Shown here in pieces: positions 22,283 to 31,400 of a stretch of 64,000 nt of DNA. The notes below the pieces were generated by a model. That model worked only from the letters and a program-made list of their open reading frames with translations, was not told the DNA's origin and did no database searches. Source of the stretch: Chondrus crispus (lineage: Eukaryota > Rhodophyta > Florideophyceae > Gigartinales > Gigartinaceae); the NCBI RefSeq assembly GCF_000350225.1, contig NW_005179069.1, forward strand, positions 200,219 through 264,218. Reading direction: 5' to 3'. The translations under genes were made by a program, and so were the position numbers. Position 1 is the stretch's first letter. Every line of letters starts with the position of its first letter.

Positions 22283-22434
22283 TACGGAAGAAGTGACACG
22301 TGGAGCGCCACCGGCACGACAGTGAATGGCACCAAGCTGTGCCTCCAGCGCAACCCCGAGCCCAGGGAAGTACTACAAGTAGAGACAGAGGAAAAGGCAT
22401 GAGTTAAGAGGTCACCGGGTTTTTAGCTCTGACA
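22283..22434 (+). repeat. Copia 3' LTR
   Basis: A diverged 152-bp copy of the LTR at 17,379, with shared blocks such as GTAGAGACAGAG and AGGTCACCGG. The terminal inverted bases are eroded, in keeping with age. Confidence 0.8.
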
Positions 22435-22604
22435 GGTTTACTGGAACGGGGCAAGTGCCAAGGTCCAAACCCTCAGATGGACGCCCGGACACCAGTCCCG
22501 CTAAACGTGCTGTTACCTACTGTAGAACAGCTAATGTACCCAAATGGCTAATCTGTGCCATTAACTACTAATTACTAATTACCGACCGGCTCGATCCTGC
22601 ACGT

Positions 22605-22832
22605 GTGGCCGGCGGGGTGCTACCGTACTACACACCCGGCGCCACTTGTAAGTGCAAAATCCTTACAGTTATGGTCGCGCTCACAGCCGAGCTTACTGTA
22701 CGCCGGGGCGGTGGCGCCGTCGCCTTCGCGTGGTTATACAAGAACGACGTTATCACCGCTGAGTGTTCAGAAGTAGAAAGGCTCTCGGATTGGACGTACA
22801 GAAGCAAAGCGACCGGTATAGCAGTTTATTGA
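22605..22832 (+). CDS. Small hypothetical open frame
   Basis: A 75-codon frame just after the copia 3' LTR, with no recognised domain. It starts with GTG, not ATG, so it may simply be chance. Composition is mildly hydrophobic at first. Confidence 0.15.
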   Translation: MAGGVLPYYTPGATCKCKILTVMVALTAELTVRRGGGAVAFAWLYKNDVITAECSEVERLSDWTYRSKATGIAVY

Positions 22833-22846
22833 AGGGCTAGAGTAAG

Positions 22847-23218
22847 ATGTCAATTGAGGTGGAGGAAGGCCAAATGCAAAAACATATTTTAGATCAAGAA
22901 ACGTCGGACCTACAAGAGCAGATAGAACATGATTCGCAAATGGATCAGGTAAGACCCGAACATCTTTTGATTATGTATCAATTCGAGAAGTGTCCCCGCT
23001 GCTACAGGCGGAACGATGCATATGCGACGCACAAAGAAAATTGTTCCTCCGTTCAGGCGAAAACGATGATCTTCAGACATTTTGTTATTGCCCTGTCAAT
23101 CCTTGGAAAGTCTGACGCACCCATATACACAACCAAAGACAGCCATCCAGAAACTCTTGATGTCACTACTGAAGATACTGTTGGACATATGTTTGCTCTA
23201 CAAAGCGGATGGGCCTAG
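22847..23218 (+). CDS. Hypothetical protein with a Cys2-His-Cys cluster
   Basis: A 123-codon frame from an ATG. The N-terminal third is acidic and Gln-rich. A possible zinc cluster CPRCYRRNDAYATHKENC sits at about residues 50-67. Related-looking text continues in other frames to about 23,570, so this may be the 5' part of a decayed gene or transposon protein. No family recognised. Confidence 0.3.
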   Translation: MSIEVEEGQMQKHILDQETSDLQEQIEHDSQMDQVRPEHLLIMYQFEKCPRCYRRNDAYATHKENCSSVQAKTMIFRHFVIALSILGKSDAPIYTTKDSHPETLDVTTEDTVGHMFALQSGWA

Positions 23219-23700
23219 CGTCCAAATCATAGGAAAAACTTGGTGCCAGTACTTTACACTTATATGAGAGTGATATCAAAGAGTTTTCGATGCGGTAGAA
23301 GGAGACAAGGGTCGGAAAATGAGTGGGAGTGGAATGAGGGAGGCGCTACAAGCGAGGTATCAGAGTCGATATGACATTCCAACTGAGCAATCCATATCGT
23401 CCTTTATGTCATGCCAGGTTCGAAAGCATAATAAAGATACTGATGTGAGTAGTGATGGCATTGATTCTACCAGTTACTCAAGAAAGCGCATTCCGCTGGA
23501 AAGTGCTCTCCTTTTTGTCGCATTGAAACAGCGGAGTGGTACAAGAAGGGATATCGTTTGGTACTGAACGAAACAAGAGTCAGCCTTTATCTGAAATGAA
23601 TGCGGTGTTGGCGAGGCACTCCCACTGGGCACATTTTCAGATCCAGTTGCCTCTTCTCTCCTGCTCTTCGTAGCGTACGCGAGTTACACGCTGAACTATG

Positions 23701-24365
23701 TGTAGCATAAACAATCCCAACAGAGAGAGGTGTATGCGCAGTTCGATAAAGACCCGATCGGTCGAGGACACGGTGGAAGCGCGGCCAGCTAACAATACCG
23801 AAGCACGGGCCCGGGTAGCGTGGTAGAGCGGGAACGGGGAGAACGCGCGCAAGCGCGGATCGATCCACGCCTCGACGCCGCGGAGCAGCGCTGGGTGACG
23901 TACGAGCCCTGACGGGCTGGTTCGCGTGCTCGCGCGTCCTCTACCCGCGTTCGGTTCGCACTAAGGTAACTAACGGCAGTTGCATTGGAATAAGCGGCAG
24001 GAACAAAGTGGAGCGGCCTTGACAAGTCCGTGCTTGTTGCTCTCCTCCGCCGTCGGTCCGCTCATATTTAATATACAAACAATCAATCATGTCACTACGG
24101 TACCGAGGTACTGTAGTGGACTACAGTAGTGCAGGTCGGCCTGCACTGTAACGGTGTCAGCCATCGGTGCTGATAGTACACGTAGTACCCGTGTGCACGC
24201 ACGTCATTCACGTGTAGCACACGTGTGCACGTGTGTGCGCGCGCCCCTTTACACGTGGTGTACACGTGGGCACGCGTGGTGGCGCTGTAGAGCGTCGGGC
24301 TCTACTGTAGCTGATCCTATCCAGATCTAACCTAAATTACATTCGCCAGGGGGGGTTATACTACA
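23701..24365 (-). repeat. Solo LTR, related to family B (chromovirus LTR)
   Basis: Plus-strand ends are TGTAGCATAAAC and GTTATACTACA. The body aligns with the chromovirus LTRs at 39,456-40,085, including the stretch with GTAGAGCGG and the GATCGACGCCTCGA-like blocks, but is clearly diverged. The flanks CTATG and ACATG agree at three of five positions, a weak target duplication. Many CACGTG and ACACGTGT sites lie at 24,180-24,270. Older than the chromovirus insertion by divergence. Confidence 0.75.
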
Positions 24366-24474
24366 ACATGCAAATTTTCGTCGATTTGAGCTAATTCGGC
24401 GAGGGCATGGCGAGACTTTGAGTCTCGCTGCGGAGTATCGCTCTTTGCCGATGACCCTTGTGCGTGGTTTGTGG

Positions 24475-25215
24475 TTACAGCTGCTTGCACAGAAGCTCGT
24501 ATGGCTCTTGATTGTAGTTTCTTTCCTGAATGGCAGGTATTAAAGCAGTTTGCACGATTTCTTCCGAACGTTCGCACGCAAGGGTGAACATGAAATGGTG
24601 AGCATCGAAACGAAGTGCGGTGCCCAAGAGAGACTTGTGCTGTGGAACCTCCCTCACTTCTTCTATCTCGGTGCTGGGTTTGATTGCCGCACACAGCGCG
24701 CCACTCAGGCTAACGAATGTGCTTCTGCTGGTGATTGCCCGCAAATTGGAGTGGCGTTTCTTCGTCGCTGTTGAAAAATCAAGACGATAAAGCGTGCGAT
24801 CCTTTGTCGTTTCTCTCAGTCGAGCAATATCTGCCCCGGAAAAGTTCTCCCTCGCGACGGTACAATCATGAGGTGTGTTGGGGAGGCCTTCAGACAACTT
24901 CATCACCTCATATGAAAGATGTTGGACGACGTCAGGAATAGATTCGGTCTCATTAATACTCTGGCGGAATGCGTCGGCGCTCCTGAAGAGGTGAGAGGTC
25001 GCGAGAAGGTCTTTCTTGAGTTCCATAGGACGACCAATTAACGTGTTCACTGCCACTGTCTTGTTCGTTTGTAGAGAAAGCTTCTGCTCCCAGGACAGGC
25101 GCAATGTGACAGACCGTATGACAGCGAGGAACTGTGCACTACCATCCACCCCTCCTTTCAGGTAAGAGTATACGCTCTGTATTCCTTGTTTGAATACCTT
25201 GACAGGGGCTAGCTA
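24475..25215 (-). pseudogene. Transposase-like C-terminal fragment (unnamed family)
   Basis: A continuous minus-strand frame of about 245 codons lies between two solo LTRs. Near its start it reads VKVFKQGIQSVYSYLKGGVD then SAQFLAVIRS and LSWEQKLSLQTNKTVAVN. To me this resembles the 'KGGVD ... WE.K ... VN' end region of eukaryotic DDE transposases. The remainder is helical and charged. It starts without an ATG and directly abuts the family D LTR, so its N-terminal part is missing. A host gene fragment cannot be excluded. Confidence 0.35.
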
Positions 25216-25223
25216 GTGGACCC

Positions 25224-25835
25224 TGTAGTATTACGAACGACGCGCGCTGGGATTCTTAATCTGGCGGCCGTGCACAGTGTACACGAAGACGAGGCACGCA
25301 CGTGTGGGGAGCCCGCACGCGTGCCGATCGGTCGTGATGAGGTGTACGTGTTAAGTAGCACACGTGTCATCCGCGCAGTACTTCGTAGCTATTACACATG
25401 TACACTAGCGCACATGTGTAGCACTAGGACCTATACGGTAGCTATTATTTGTGGCGCTAGCATTTTAACTGTGTACAGTAACCGGCACACACAAGGCGGC
25501 ACGTACCGTATCGGGACAGGTGTCCGAGGTGTCGCTCTGAAAAGTTAGGTCGTGACACCCGTCCCCAACAGTAAACTGAAGCAAGGTCGCCCCCGGCCCT
25601 TTCGTGCCCATCTACGACCGTTCGCCCAGTTTATTCTCGCTAGCTTCTAACCCGTTACCGGTCGTCTCCATATATGCACCACGGAGCGACTGCGCGTAAC
25701 CGGCCACGTGTGCCACTCCCTTTCCTCGAGCTCGTCCATATGGGCTAGTTCGCGCGCGGCCCGTTCGCGTCGCGTGCTTCCTCGGCGATACCTCCGCCTG
25801 TCACCAAAGTCAGGGACAGGAGGAGTTGTCTCGCC
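25224..25835 (+). repeat. Solo LTR, family D
   Basis: Begins TGTAGTATTACG and is flanked by the exact 5-bp duplication GACCC (25,219-25,223 and 25,836-25,840). It aligns with the LTR at 60,324-60,996 through shared blocks such as the GTGTCCGAGG and GACACCCGTCCCC stretches. It has multiple ACACGTGT/ACATGTGT sites. The last bases read GCC rather than ACA, so the 3' tip is eroded. It is followed after 19 bp by the family A LTR. Confidence 0.85.
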
Positions 25836-25859
25836 GACCCTTCCTTCTGACACGCTTAT

Positions 25860-26863
25860 TGTAGTGCAATACTCGTCTCGGGTAGGGGGTGAAAGGAAGT
25901 GAGAAAAGCAAAAAATTGGATACTGTGGTCGGGGCTGGAGGACACACGTGTGCAACGATGCGCACAATTATTTTAATTATTTAATTCTATTTACAAATTA
26001 GATCTAGAATCTAGAGCCGGAAGCTACTGTACTCACCCCGGCGGGGCTATATAGCATAGTCCAGTTACCAACCCAAGTGAGTAAAGGTAACCCGAGTTAC
26101 CGTAGTTAGATCTCGCCTTTGTCGAAGACCGCTTCTGTTCACGCGAAGCGCTTCCCTTCTACGCTGCTAACGACATCCTCTATTGCTCGGGGTCCCCTAT
26201 CCTTATCCTTTTACCTTTTATATCTCTAATTCCTATCTTTTTCTATCTCCACATCTATTTTTCCCTTAATTGTGTTGGTTCCATTGGAGTCGGTCGCGAC
26301 CGATCCGGTGTTGGTGTGATTGCCATCGGACTTCACGTAGGTCGTAGCGCTGCAACAGTGTCCTGTTCCGTCGGAAGGCTGTTGCAACGACGCCTCCTTC
26401 GAAGGTCTTATCATACAAGACAGTGTTGGTGCCATCAGCTGCGATTGCGATCGCATTGGTGTCCGTGTTTTGCCATCGGGCAACACGTTGGTCGTAGCGT
26501 CGCTAAATAGTTACGTTCCCGTCGGGTAGTGCTAATCGAGCCCCCGTCGAAGACGCTCAACGAGCTTTGGCCTTACAACCCAGCGAACCGCGGTCACCTT
26601 TCAGTAGACAACGCCCAACCCGCACTCGTCGAGCACTCAAGTCTTCACAAGTCTCTACCACCATTATCTCCCCGGGCCGGGCATTTTTCCTTACCTCCCC
26701 CGTCGGAGTTGAGCTACTGTGGGCCGCAAGCCCACGCAAGGGGAAAGGGAGTCTCGAACGCTCCGTAACGCGTGCCATCGGCAGTGGATGTTGCTGTTGC
26801 TGTTTTTATTTTTTGTTTGACCGCCGGACTGTGTTCGCGGCCTGCCAGGCACATTGCACTACA
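25860..26863 (+). repeat. Family A LTR (5')
   Basis: Ends are TGTAGTGCAATA and ATTGCACTACA. A TATATA run lies at 26,048-26,053, followed by a CCGAGTTACCG stretch shared with the two other copies. Polythymidine and low-complexity tracts lie near 26,790-26,820. Confidence 0.85.
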
Positions 26864-26867
26864 AAAG

Positions 26868-26885
26868 TGGTCTCCCGACCTAGAA
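26868..26885 (+). promoter_or_regulatory. Primer-binding site, family A
   Basis: TGGTCTCCCGACCTAGAA lies 4 nt after the LTR. The same 18-mer follows the chromovirus (family B) 5' LTR, and a near-identical one follows the family A LTR at 51,295, so both families would use the same tRNA primer. Confidence 0.65.
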
Positions 26886-26981
26886 CGGTTTTGTCTACGA
26901 CAAGGAAGTTGGTCTCGGTAACGGAGTCTCTTTTTTATTTTTTGTTCGTATTTTTTTTTGGTTCGTTCGCTACGCCGAACG

Positions 26982-29283
26982 ATGTCAACAAGCGCACCCG
27001 GGGACGTCGGTCCCGGGGCGAGTAGAAGCGGATCGGCATGGGCGTCGAGGATCCCGAGGGGTCCTCGCACCCGGAGCCAGGCCAATACGGCCACGGATCT
27101 CGGAGATCAAGAATCGCCTACGGGGATTGCCGCCGACCAGAACGACTTGGAAGAGAAGTTCGAGAAGATGGGCAGCGAAGTTTGCTGAGAGAATAAGAAA
27201 ATTCTCGAGGATGAATTGGCCCTAGTGCAAAAGCAACTGGAGTTGCAAGCAGCCGAGTTCCACATCGTGTTGGGAGAGCTAACAGCTCGCGTGGATCTCG
27301 TCGAGAAGGAACGAGGAGAGGTAACCGACGGCGCGGAGCCGGAGGTACTAGCGTCATTGAAACTATCAGTTAAGGACGCGAGGCGCGACACGAATCAAGC
27401 CTTGGAGTCCTTAGGAAAATTAGAAAAGCATCGATGACCGATTCGATCGCGCCGCGCAACGTCTCAAGGATCTTGAGCAGGCCGCGGATCCAGCTCCTCA
27501 AGGATCGGACGACGAGCCGCTCCCTTCGGGTAGAGAGGGCGACCGTCGGTCGAAGAAGGACAAGCCCGCTCGACAGCGGAGCTCCAAGTCGAAGTCCTCC
27601 AAGAAGGACAAGCGACGTACAAGCAAGGGTCACTGTAGCGACGATCTGAAGGACAGCGACTCACAGTCGGAGTCGCATGGTCCCTCTGAAGATGGTGGCG
27701 ACGGCTCGTCGAACCATTCGGGCGATTCCGAACGCCGTTCAGAAGAAGGAAACGGAATTTCTTCAAGCAAGAAAATTTCCTCCAGACGAGGCGGAGTCAC
27801 TTCGTCCGCCTCGCAGAGAGACGAGGACGCGGAACCCGAAGATGTCGCAACGCGGGGCGGGCCGCGATGGGAGGAGTTGGAGGAGCTGAATCCGACCAAC
27901 TACCTCTTCAAGAAATTACTTTCGTACCGAACGTACTGCTTGCGGAACCCGCAGACATACTTGTCAAGTTCCCGGCGGACTGCAGTGCAAAAAATCAGGA
28001 GAGATATTCCACCTAAGGTGAAGAAGGACAACACGTTCACAAGAGAAGACGGCGTCCTTGTGTTGGATTTTTTGGCGAAGTTGGTTCAAGAGTTTGATAC
28101 TCAGGAGATGAATGAGGGACAAGCGTTTCGCTTGTTGCCCGAATTTCTTAGTGACATCGCCCTAAGACAGTACACTTCCGTGTCTCAGACGGCAGGATCC
28201 CACCATGGGAAGGTATCCGCCTGGCCGGAGGCCGTACAGTGGTTATTGAGAAGTTTCGCCACCGACGAGGCGATCCGTCAAGCCGTGCTCGCATTGCGAG
28301 AAGTTCAGCAGAGACCGTCGGAAGACGAAATGGAATTTTACATTCGCCTAACAGACGCGAGCAATCGCTGTGGGAATGTTTATTCCATGGAGGAGCAGAT
28401 TACCATGTTCATCGAGGGGCTAGATGCCAGTATCAAGCCCATGGTCTCGCAGTATCGACAAGATAACCGAGATGTCTCATTTTTGGGATTGGTAAATTAC
28501 GCAAAGGCGCATGGATCGGCGAGCCGCGCCAAGGACAAGAAGACCAAGAAGGTCACGATTCAGACGCCGTCGACGTTCAGGGCGGGGAACAAGCCGAGGG
28601 CTTCTTATTATCACGGTCGTAAAGGTCACGCCGCCGTCCACTTAGCCGAGTCAATCTCCGCTTCAGAGGAGCGCAGTGCGCAGAGAAGTAATGAAAATTA
28701 TTATGAGGGAGCGTTCGTCGCCGAAGGCGATTCTATTAAGCCATCGAAAGGCTACGGACACGAGGACTACGGGGCAAGTCGGTCGTCAACTTTAACGACG
28801 CCCACATACATGACGGAGTCGTTTTCAGAGCCCACCGATCCGGTGATGATGTTCTGGGGGCGCGGCCACACGCCGGGCGCCGCGCAGGAAAACAAGGGTA
28901 CAATGTTTCGAAGGCCAGGCTGGATGGGAAGGCCGCAACACCAAGGAAGGCCGCCGGCCTGTGGAGGACCTAGGCCGCAATATCCCGTCAAGAAGCACGG
29001 ACTGGTGTGCTATCACTGTTACGAGAAGGGGCACGCCGGGCTAACGTGCATTCTTTCCCTCCGGGAAATGCACCAAGTTTTGGGAAATTATGAGGCGTTG
29101 TCTCCGATGGAGAGATTGGGGATACCGTCGACGAGTTATCTGAAGGTCAAGAATTGGTTCGATTCGCAGACGGGGAGCACGCCGAGTGCTTCAACGCCGA
29201 GGTCGAACCAACCCTTTAGAGGGCCCGCCGCGGGGCCCGCGTCGTCGGATGTGAGAAGGAACCCGCAACCGCAGGGAAACTAG
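26982..29283 (+). pseudogene. Gag of the family A element
   Basis: Starts MSTSAPGDVGPGASRSG, the same opening as the copy at 51,462. Next come a charged coiled-coil section, then a capsid-like region from about 27,877 and a zinc knuckle CYHCYEKGHAGLTC near 29,008-29,050. The C-terminal tail is Ser/Pro-rich. The product would be the structural protein of a virus-like particle. It is broken a few times in the first third. It lies directly downstream of the LTR and primer site and has no pol partner. Confidence 0.8.
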
Positions 29284-29346
29284 AGAGTTAGGGCACCTTC
29301 GCGCCGTTGGAGGTCAAGTAGTAAAGTAGCATACGTACTCCAAGGT

Positions 29347-29904
29347 GTGGTGATCCACGAACTATTAGGCGATTTCACGAATTTGCGTTTGTATGAAGGA
29401 TTTGTAACACCAGGAGTACCTCCGGCATCCTTGAAGGTAGACAGCCGGGTCCTTGCCAGCACTGCACCCTGCAGGGAGGGTCAATGTCACGGGTACGTGA
29501 CAAAAGTGACCCGTCAATACAGAACTCCTGGTTGGCTGTATTTAACAGTAAGATTGGTACATTTGGACCGTTTGGGACCCTTTAGGGCAGCATGGACTGC
29601 ACTAGTCCCTTCCATCATAGGCACGCAATGCAGCCCGAATGGGGGCCATTGGTCCAGAGCTGTTGTCCGGACGACCACCGGTCATTCAATCACACCAGCC
29701 GGTCCGAAGCCTGCCAAAAATATTTCAAGGGCAATTGAACAATTTGGAGGGTTTTCGTCTGATGCAATGGAACATTGGAATTCTCGTGTACCAATAGAAA
29801 ATTTTAGCATGATTCACTGCACCGTTCACATCTCCCGTTTATTTGACCACTTGTCTCCACATTATCAGACCTTAGCAGATATTTGGCACACAAAAGCTCA
29901 CTAA
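29347..29904 (+). CDS. Hypothetical open frame downstream of gag
   Basis: A 185-codon frame with no ATG at its start and no family I recognise. It lies where pol would be expected in an LTR element but shows no protease, RT or integrase motif. It may be chance or the tail of an unrelated remnant. From 29,905 to about 30,640 I see no gene. Confidence 0.2.
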   Translation: MVIHELLGDFTNLRLYEGFVTPGVPPASLKVDSRVLASTAPCREGQCHGYVTKVTRQYRTPGWLYLTVRLVHLDRLGPFRAAWTALVPSIIGTQCSPNGGHWSRAVVRTTTGHSITPAGPKPAKNISRAIEQFGGFSSDAMEHWNSRVPIENFSMIHCTVHISRLFDHLSPHYQTLADIWHTKAH

Positions 29905-30639
29905 TCCCCAATAGTGGCGCATGCCGAGAAATAAGTGTCCAATAGTCACAACACACGCAGCGATTACTTGATCCTCATTGAAAGATACTCATGATTGTCC
30001 CTTATGCGGCCCATGCACTCATTCTAGCATGATGCGTTCTCCGCCCTGTACCTCAAATCCTGCCGGCGATTTTTGCAGCTGAATATTATCTCCCACCACC
30101 TCCTTCCCCCTGCACGGCTCTTTCTTCTACTATGCATTGCGTGCGAGGCTATCTGAGTCCACTAAAAGCTTTGCAAGCCATGGACTACAATGAAACTGAT
30201 TATGTGTCATCACATGATGATGACGCAACCTGTGTCACAAAATCTTGCCTAAGCAAGTATCAAAATTATATCCAATTAAGTTTCTGCTCTATCCAAATCA
30301 ACATGGAATAGCGAAGAATCTGTTCTCTTCGTCGAAGCAAACATTAGAGTAAAAGGTTCATAACAGCGCAAGAGTATTGCATATCATGTTTTCGGGAGAG
30401 TTTCACAACATTCGTATGATCTCTCGTTCTGTTCGACTGGCAGACATTTCCAAGGTTTGCAAGATTTATTTCCTCAAGGTTCAATTGCTGCATAACCTTT
30501 TACATATCCAGATCATGAATGTTCTGTTTGGCTTCCTAGTTTTTCCCAACTATACATGAGAATGACGCCGGTTTTCCACCATATCAAACGAATCCACGCT
30601 ATTTGATCTAGTTCAAGCCTATGACTGCCATCGCACGTA

Positions 30640-31110
30640 TCACAAAGACTGTATGAGGGCTCTTTTTATTTCGGCCAATGATGGAGAGACAAAACCTGCC
30701 AAGTGAAAACTTAACTTCAAACGGCTCAATGTCCTGTGTAATGCGAGCCACTTTCTTGTGAAAGAAATATTAATATGGAGAGGCCTCCCCTGCGCAGGGA
30801 TAGTGTGCTGGTCCCTTAACGCATTGTGAACAGAAGAGATGGTTTTGCTGGTCATGAATCTCAATGTTGGTAGAGAGGATGGTAGTTCGTGTGAAGCTGT
30901 CCCAGAGACATGACCAAGAAGTGAAATACTTGAATGACGGCCTGATAAGTCGCGAATTGAGATGCTTCGACCACAAAGTTCAAGTTCGCGCACTGGCCCA
31001 CGAACAATACAAGAGTTTGGATGAATCCAGGCCCGCACGCAGGCAAGAAGTAAGGCACACTTGTCGGGAAAGATACCCGAAGTAGAACGGGGCCGATTGA
31101 ACTCAGCCAC
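30640..31110 (-). CDS. Hypothetical open frame, unrecognised
   Basis: A 156-codon minus-strand frame in old, AT-rich DNA. Other frames over the same bases carry a Cys cluster (CSQC then HYPC, near 30,800-30,830). That could hint at a zinc-binding transposon protein, but nothing decisive is present. Confidence 0.2.
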   Translation of the reverse strand: MAEFNRPRSTSGIFPDKCALLLACVRAWIHPNSCIVRGPVRELELCGRSISIRDLSGRHSSISLLGHVSGTASHELPSSLPTLRFMTSKTISSVHNALRDQHTIPAQGRPLHINISFTRKWLALHRTLSRLKLSFHLAGFVSPSLAEIKRALIQSL

Positions 31111-31400
31111 TGATAGGGAAAGTGTACCTCTCGTGGAGAGAGCTTTGAAAAGTTCTAATTTGCGATAAACTTTGGCTAGTGCTGTTTGGCACTGGAATTA
31201 TGGGTAGGGTACTTGCTGCCCGCCGTGGAAAATGAGATGCTGCTGGTAATTCTGGTTATCCCAACCTCGCCGCCATCAAGAGATTGATCAGTACTCAAAT
31301 AGTGGCATCAAAGCGAAGCGTGGGGCGTCCTCGAGATGAACAAATCTCTCATGTTCTTACGGTGTACGCATTTTTCTTCATATGCCACAGGTTCAGTTTA

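Larger units (their letters stand above)
17379..22434 (+). mobile_element. Ty1/copia LTR retrotransposon, old and broken
   Basis: The element is flanked by two same-orientation LTRs (17,379-17,536 and 22,283-22,434). Between them are copia parts in the copia order: a gag-like region (about 17,875-18,750), protease (ILDSGAH near 19,005-19,030), the pre-integrase/integrase start (CRSCAHGKQRPRP near 19,718-19,760), reverse transcriptase (about 20,520-21,330), RNase H (about 21,520-21,900) and a LTDLFTKPV-type end motif (near 22,085-22,115). It is heavily broken, with ten or more breaks. The LTRs look only about three-quarters to four-fifths identical by eye, so it is old. No target duplication was recognised. 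Confidence 0.88.
25860..29283 (+). mobile_element. Gag-only LTR element, family A (5' LTR plus gag, no pol)
   Basis: A 1,004-bp LTR (25,860-26,863) is followed by a primer-binding site and a gag region (26,982-29,283). No protease, RT or integrase follows, and no 3' LTR is seen before unrelated sequence. The gag carries a few breaks in its N-terminal third; the C-terminal 468 codons are open. Either a TR-GAG type non-autonomous element or a truncated full element. The family is otherwise present as 50,198-51,950 (LTR plus gag start) and as the solo LTR 53,400-54,511. Confidence 0.8.

Noticed and set aside
17374-22439. Target-site duplication around the copia element
   Set aside because: Flanks ACCAC and GGTTT differ; the LTR ends are eroded.
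29347-29904. Pol or protease of the family A element
   Set aside because: No DSG/DTG, RT or integrase motif in any frame after gag.
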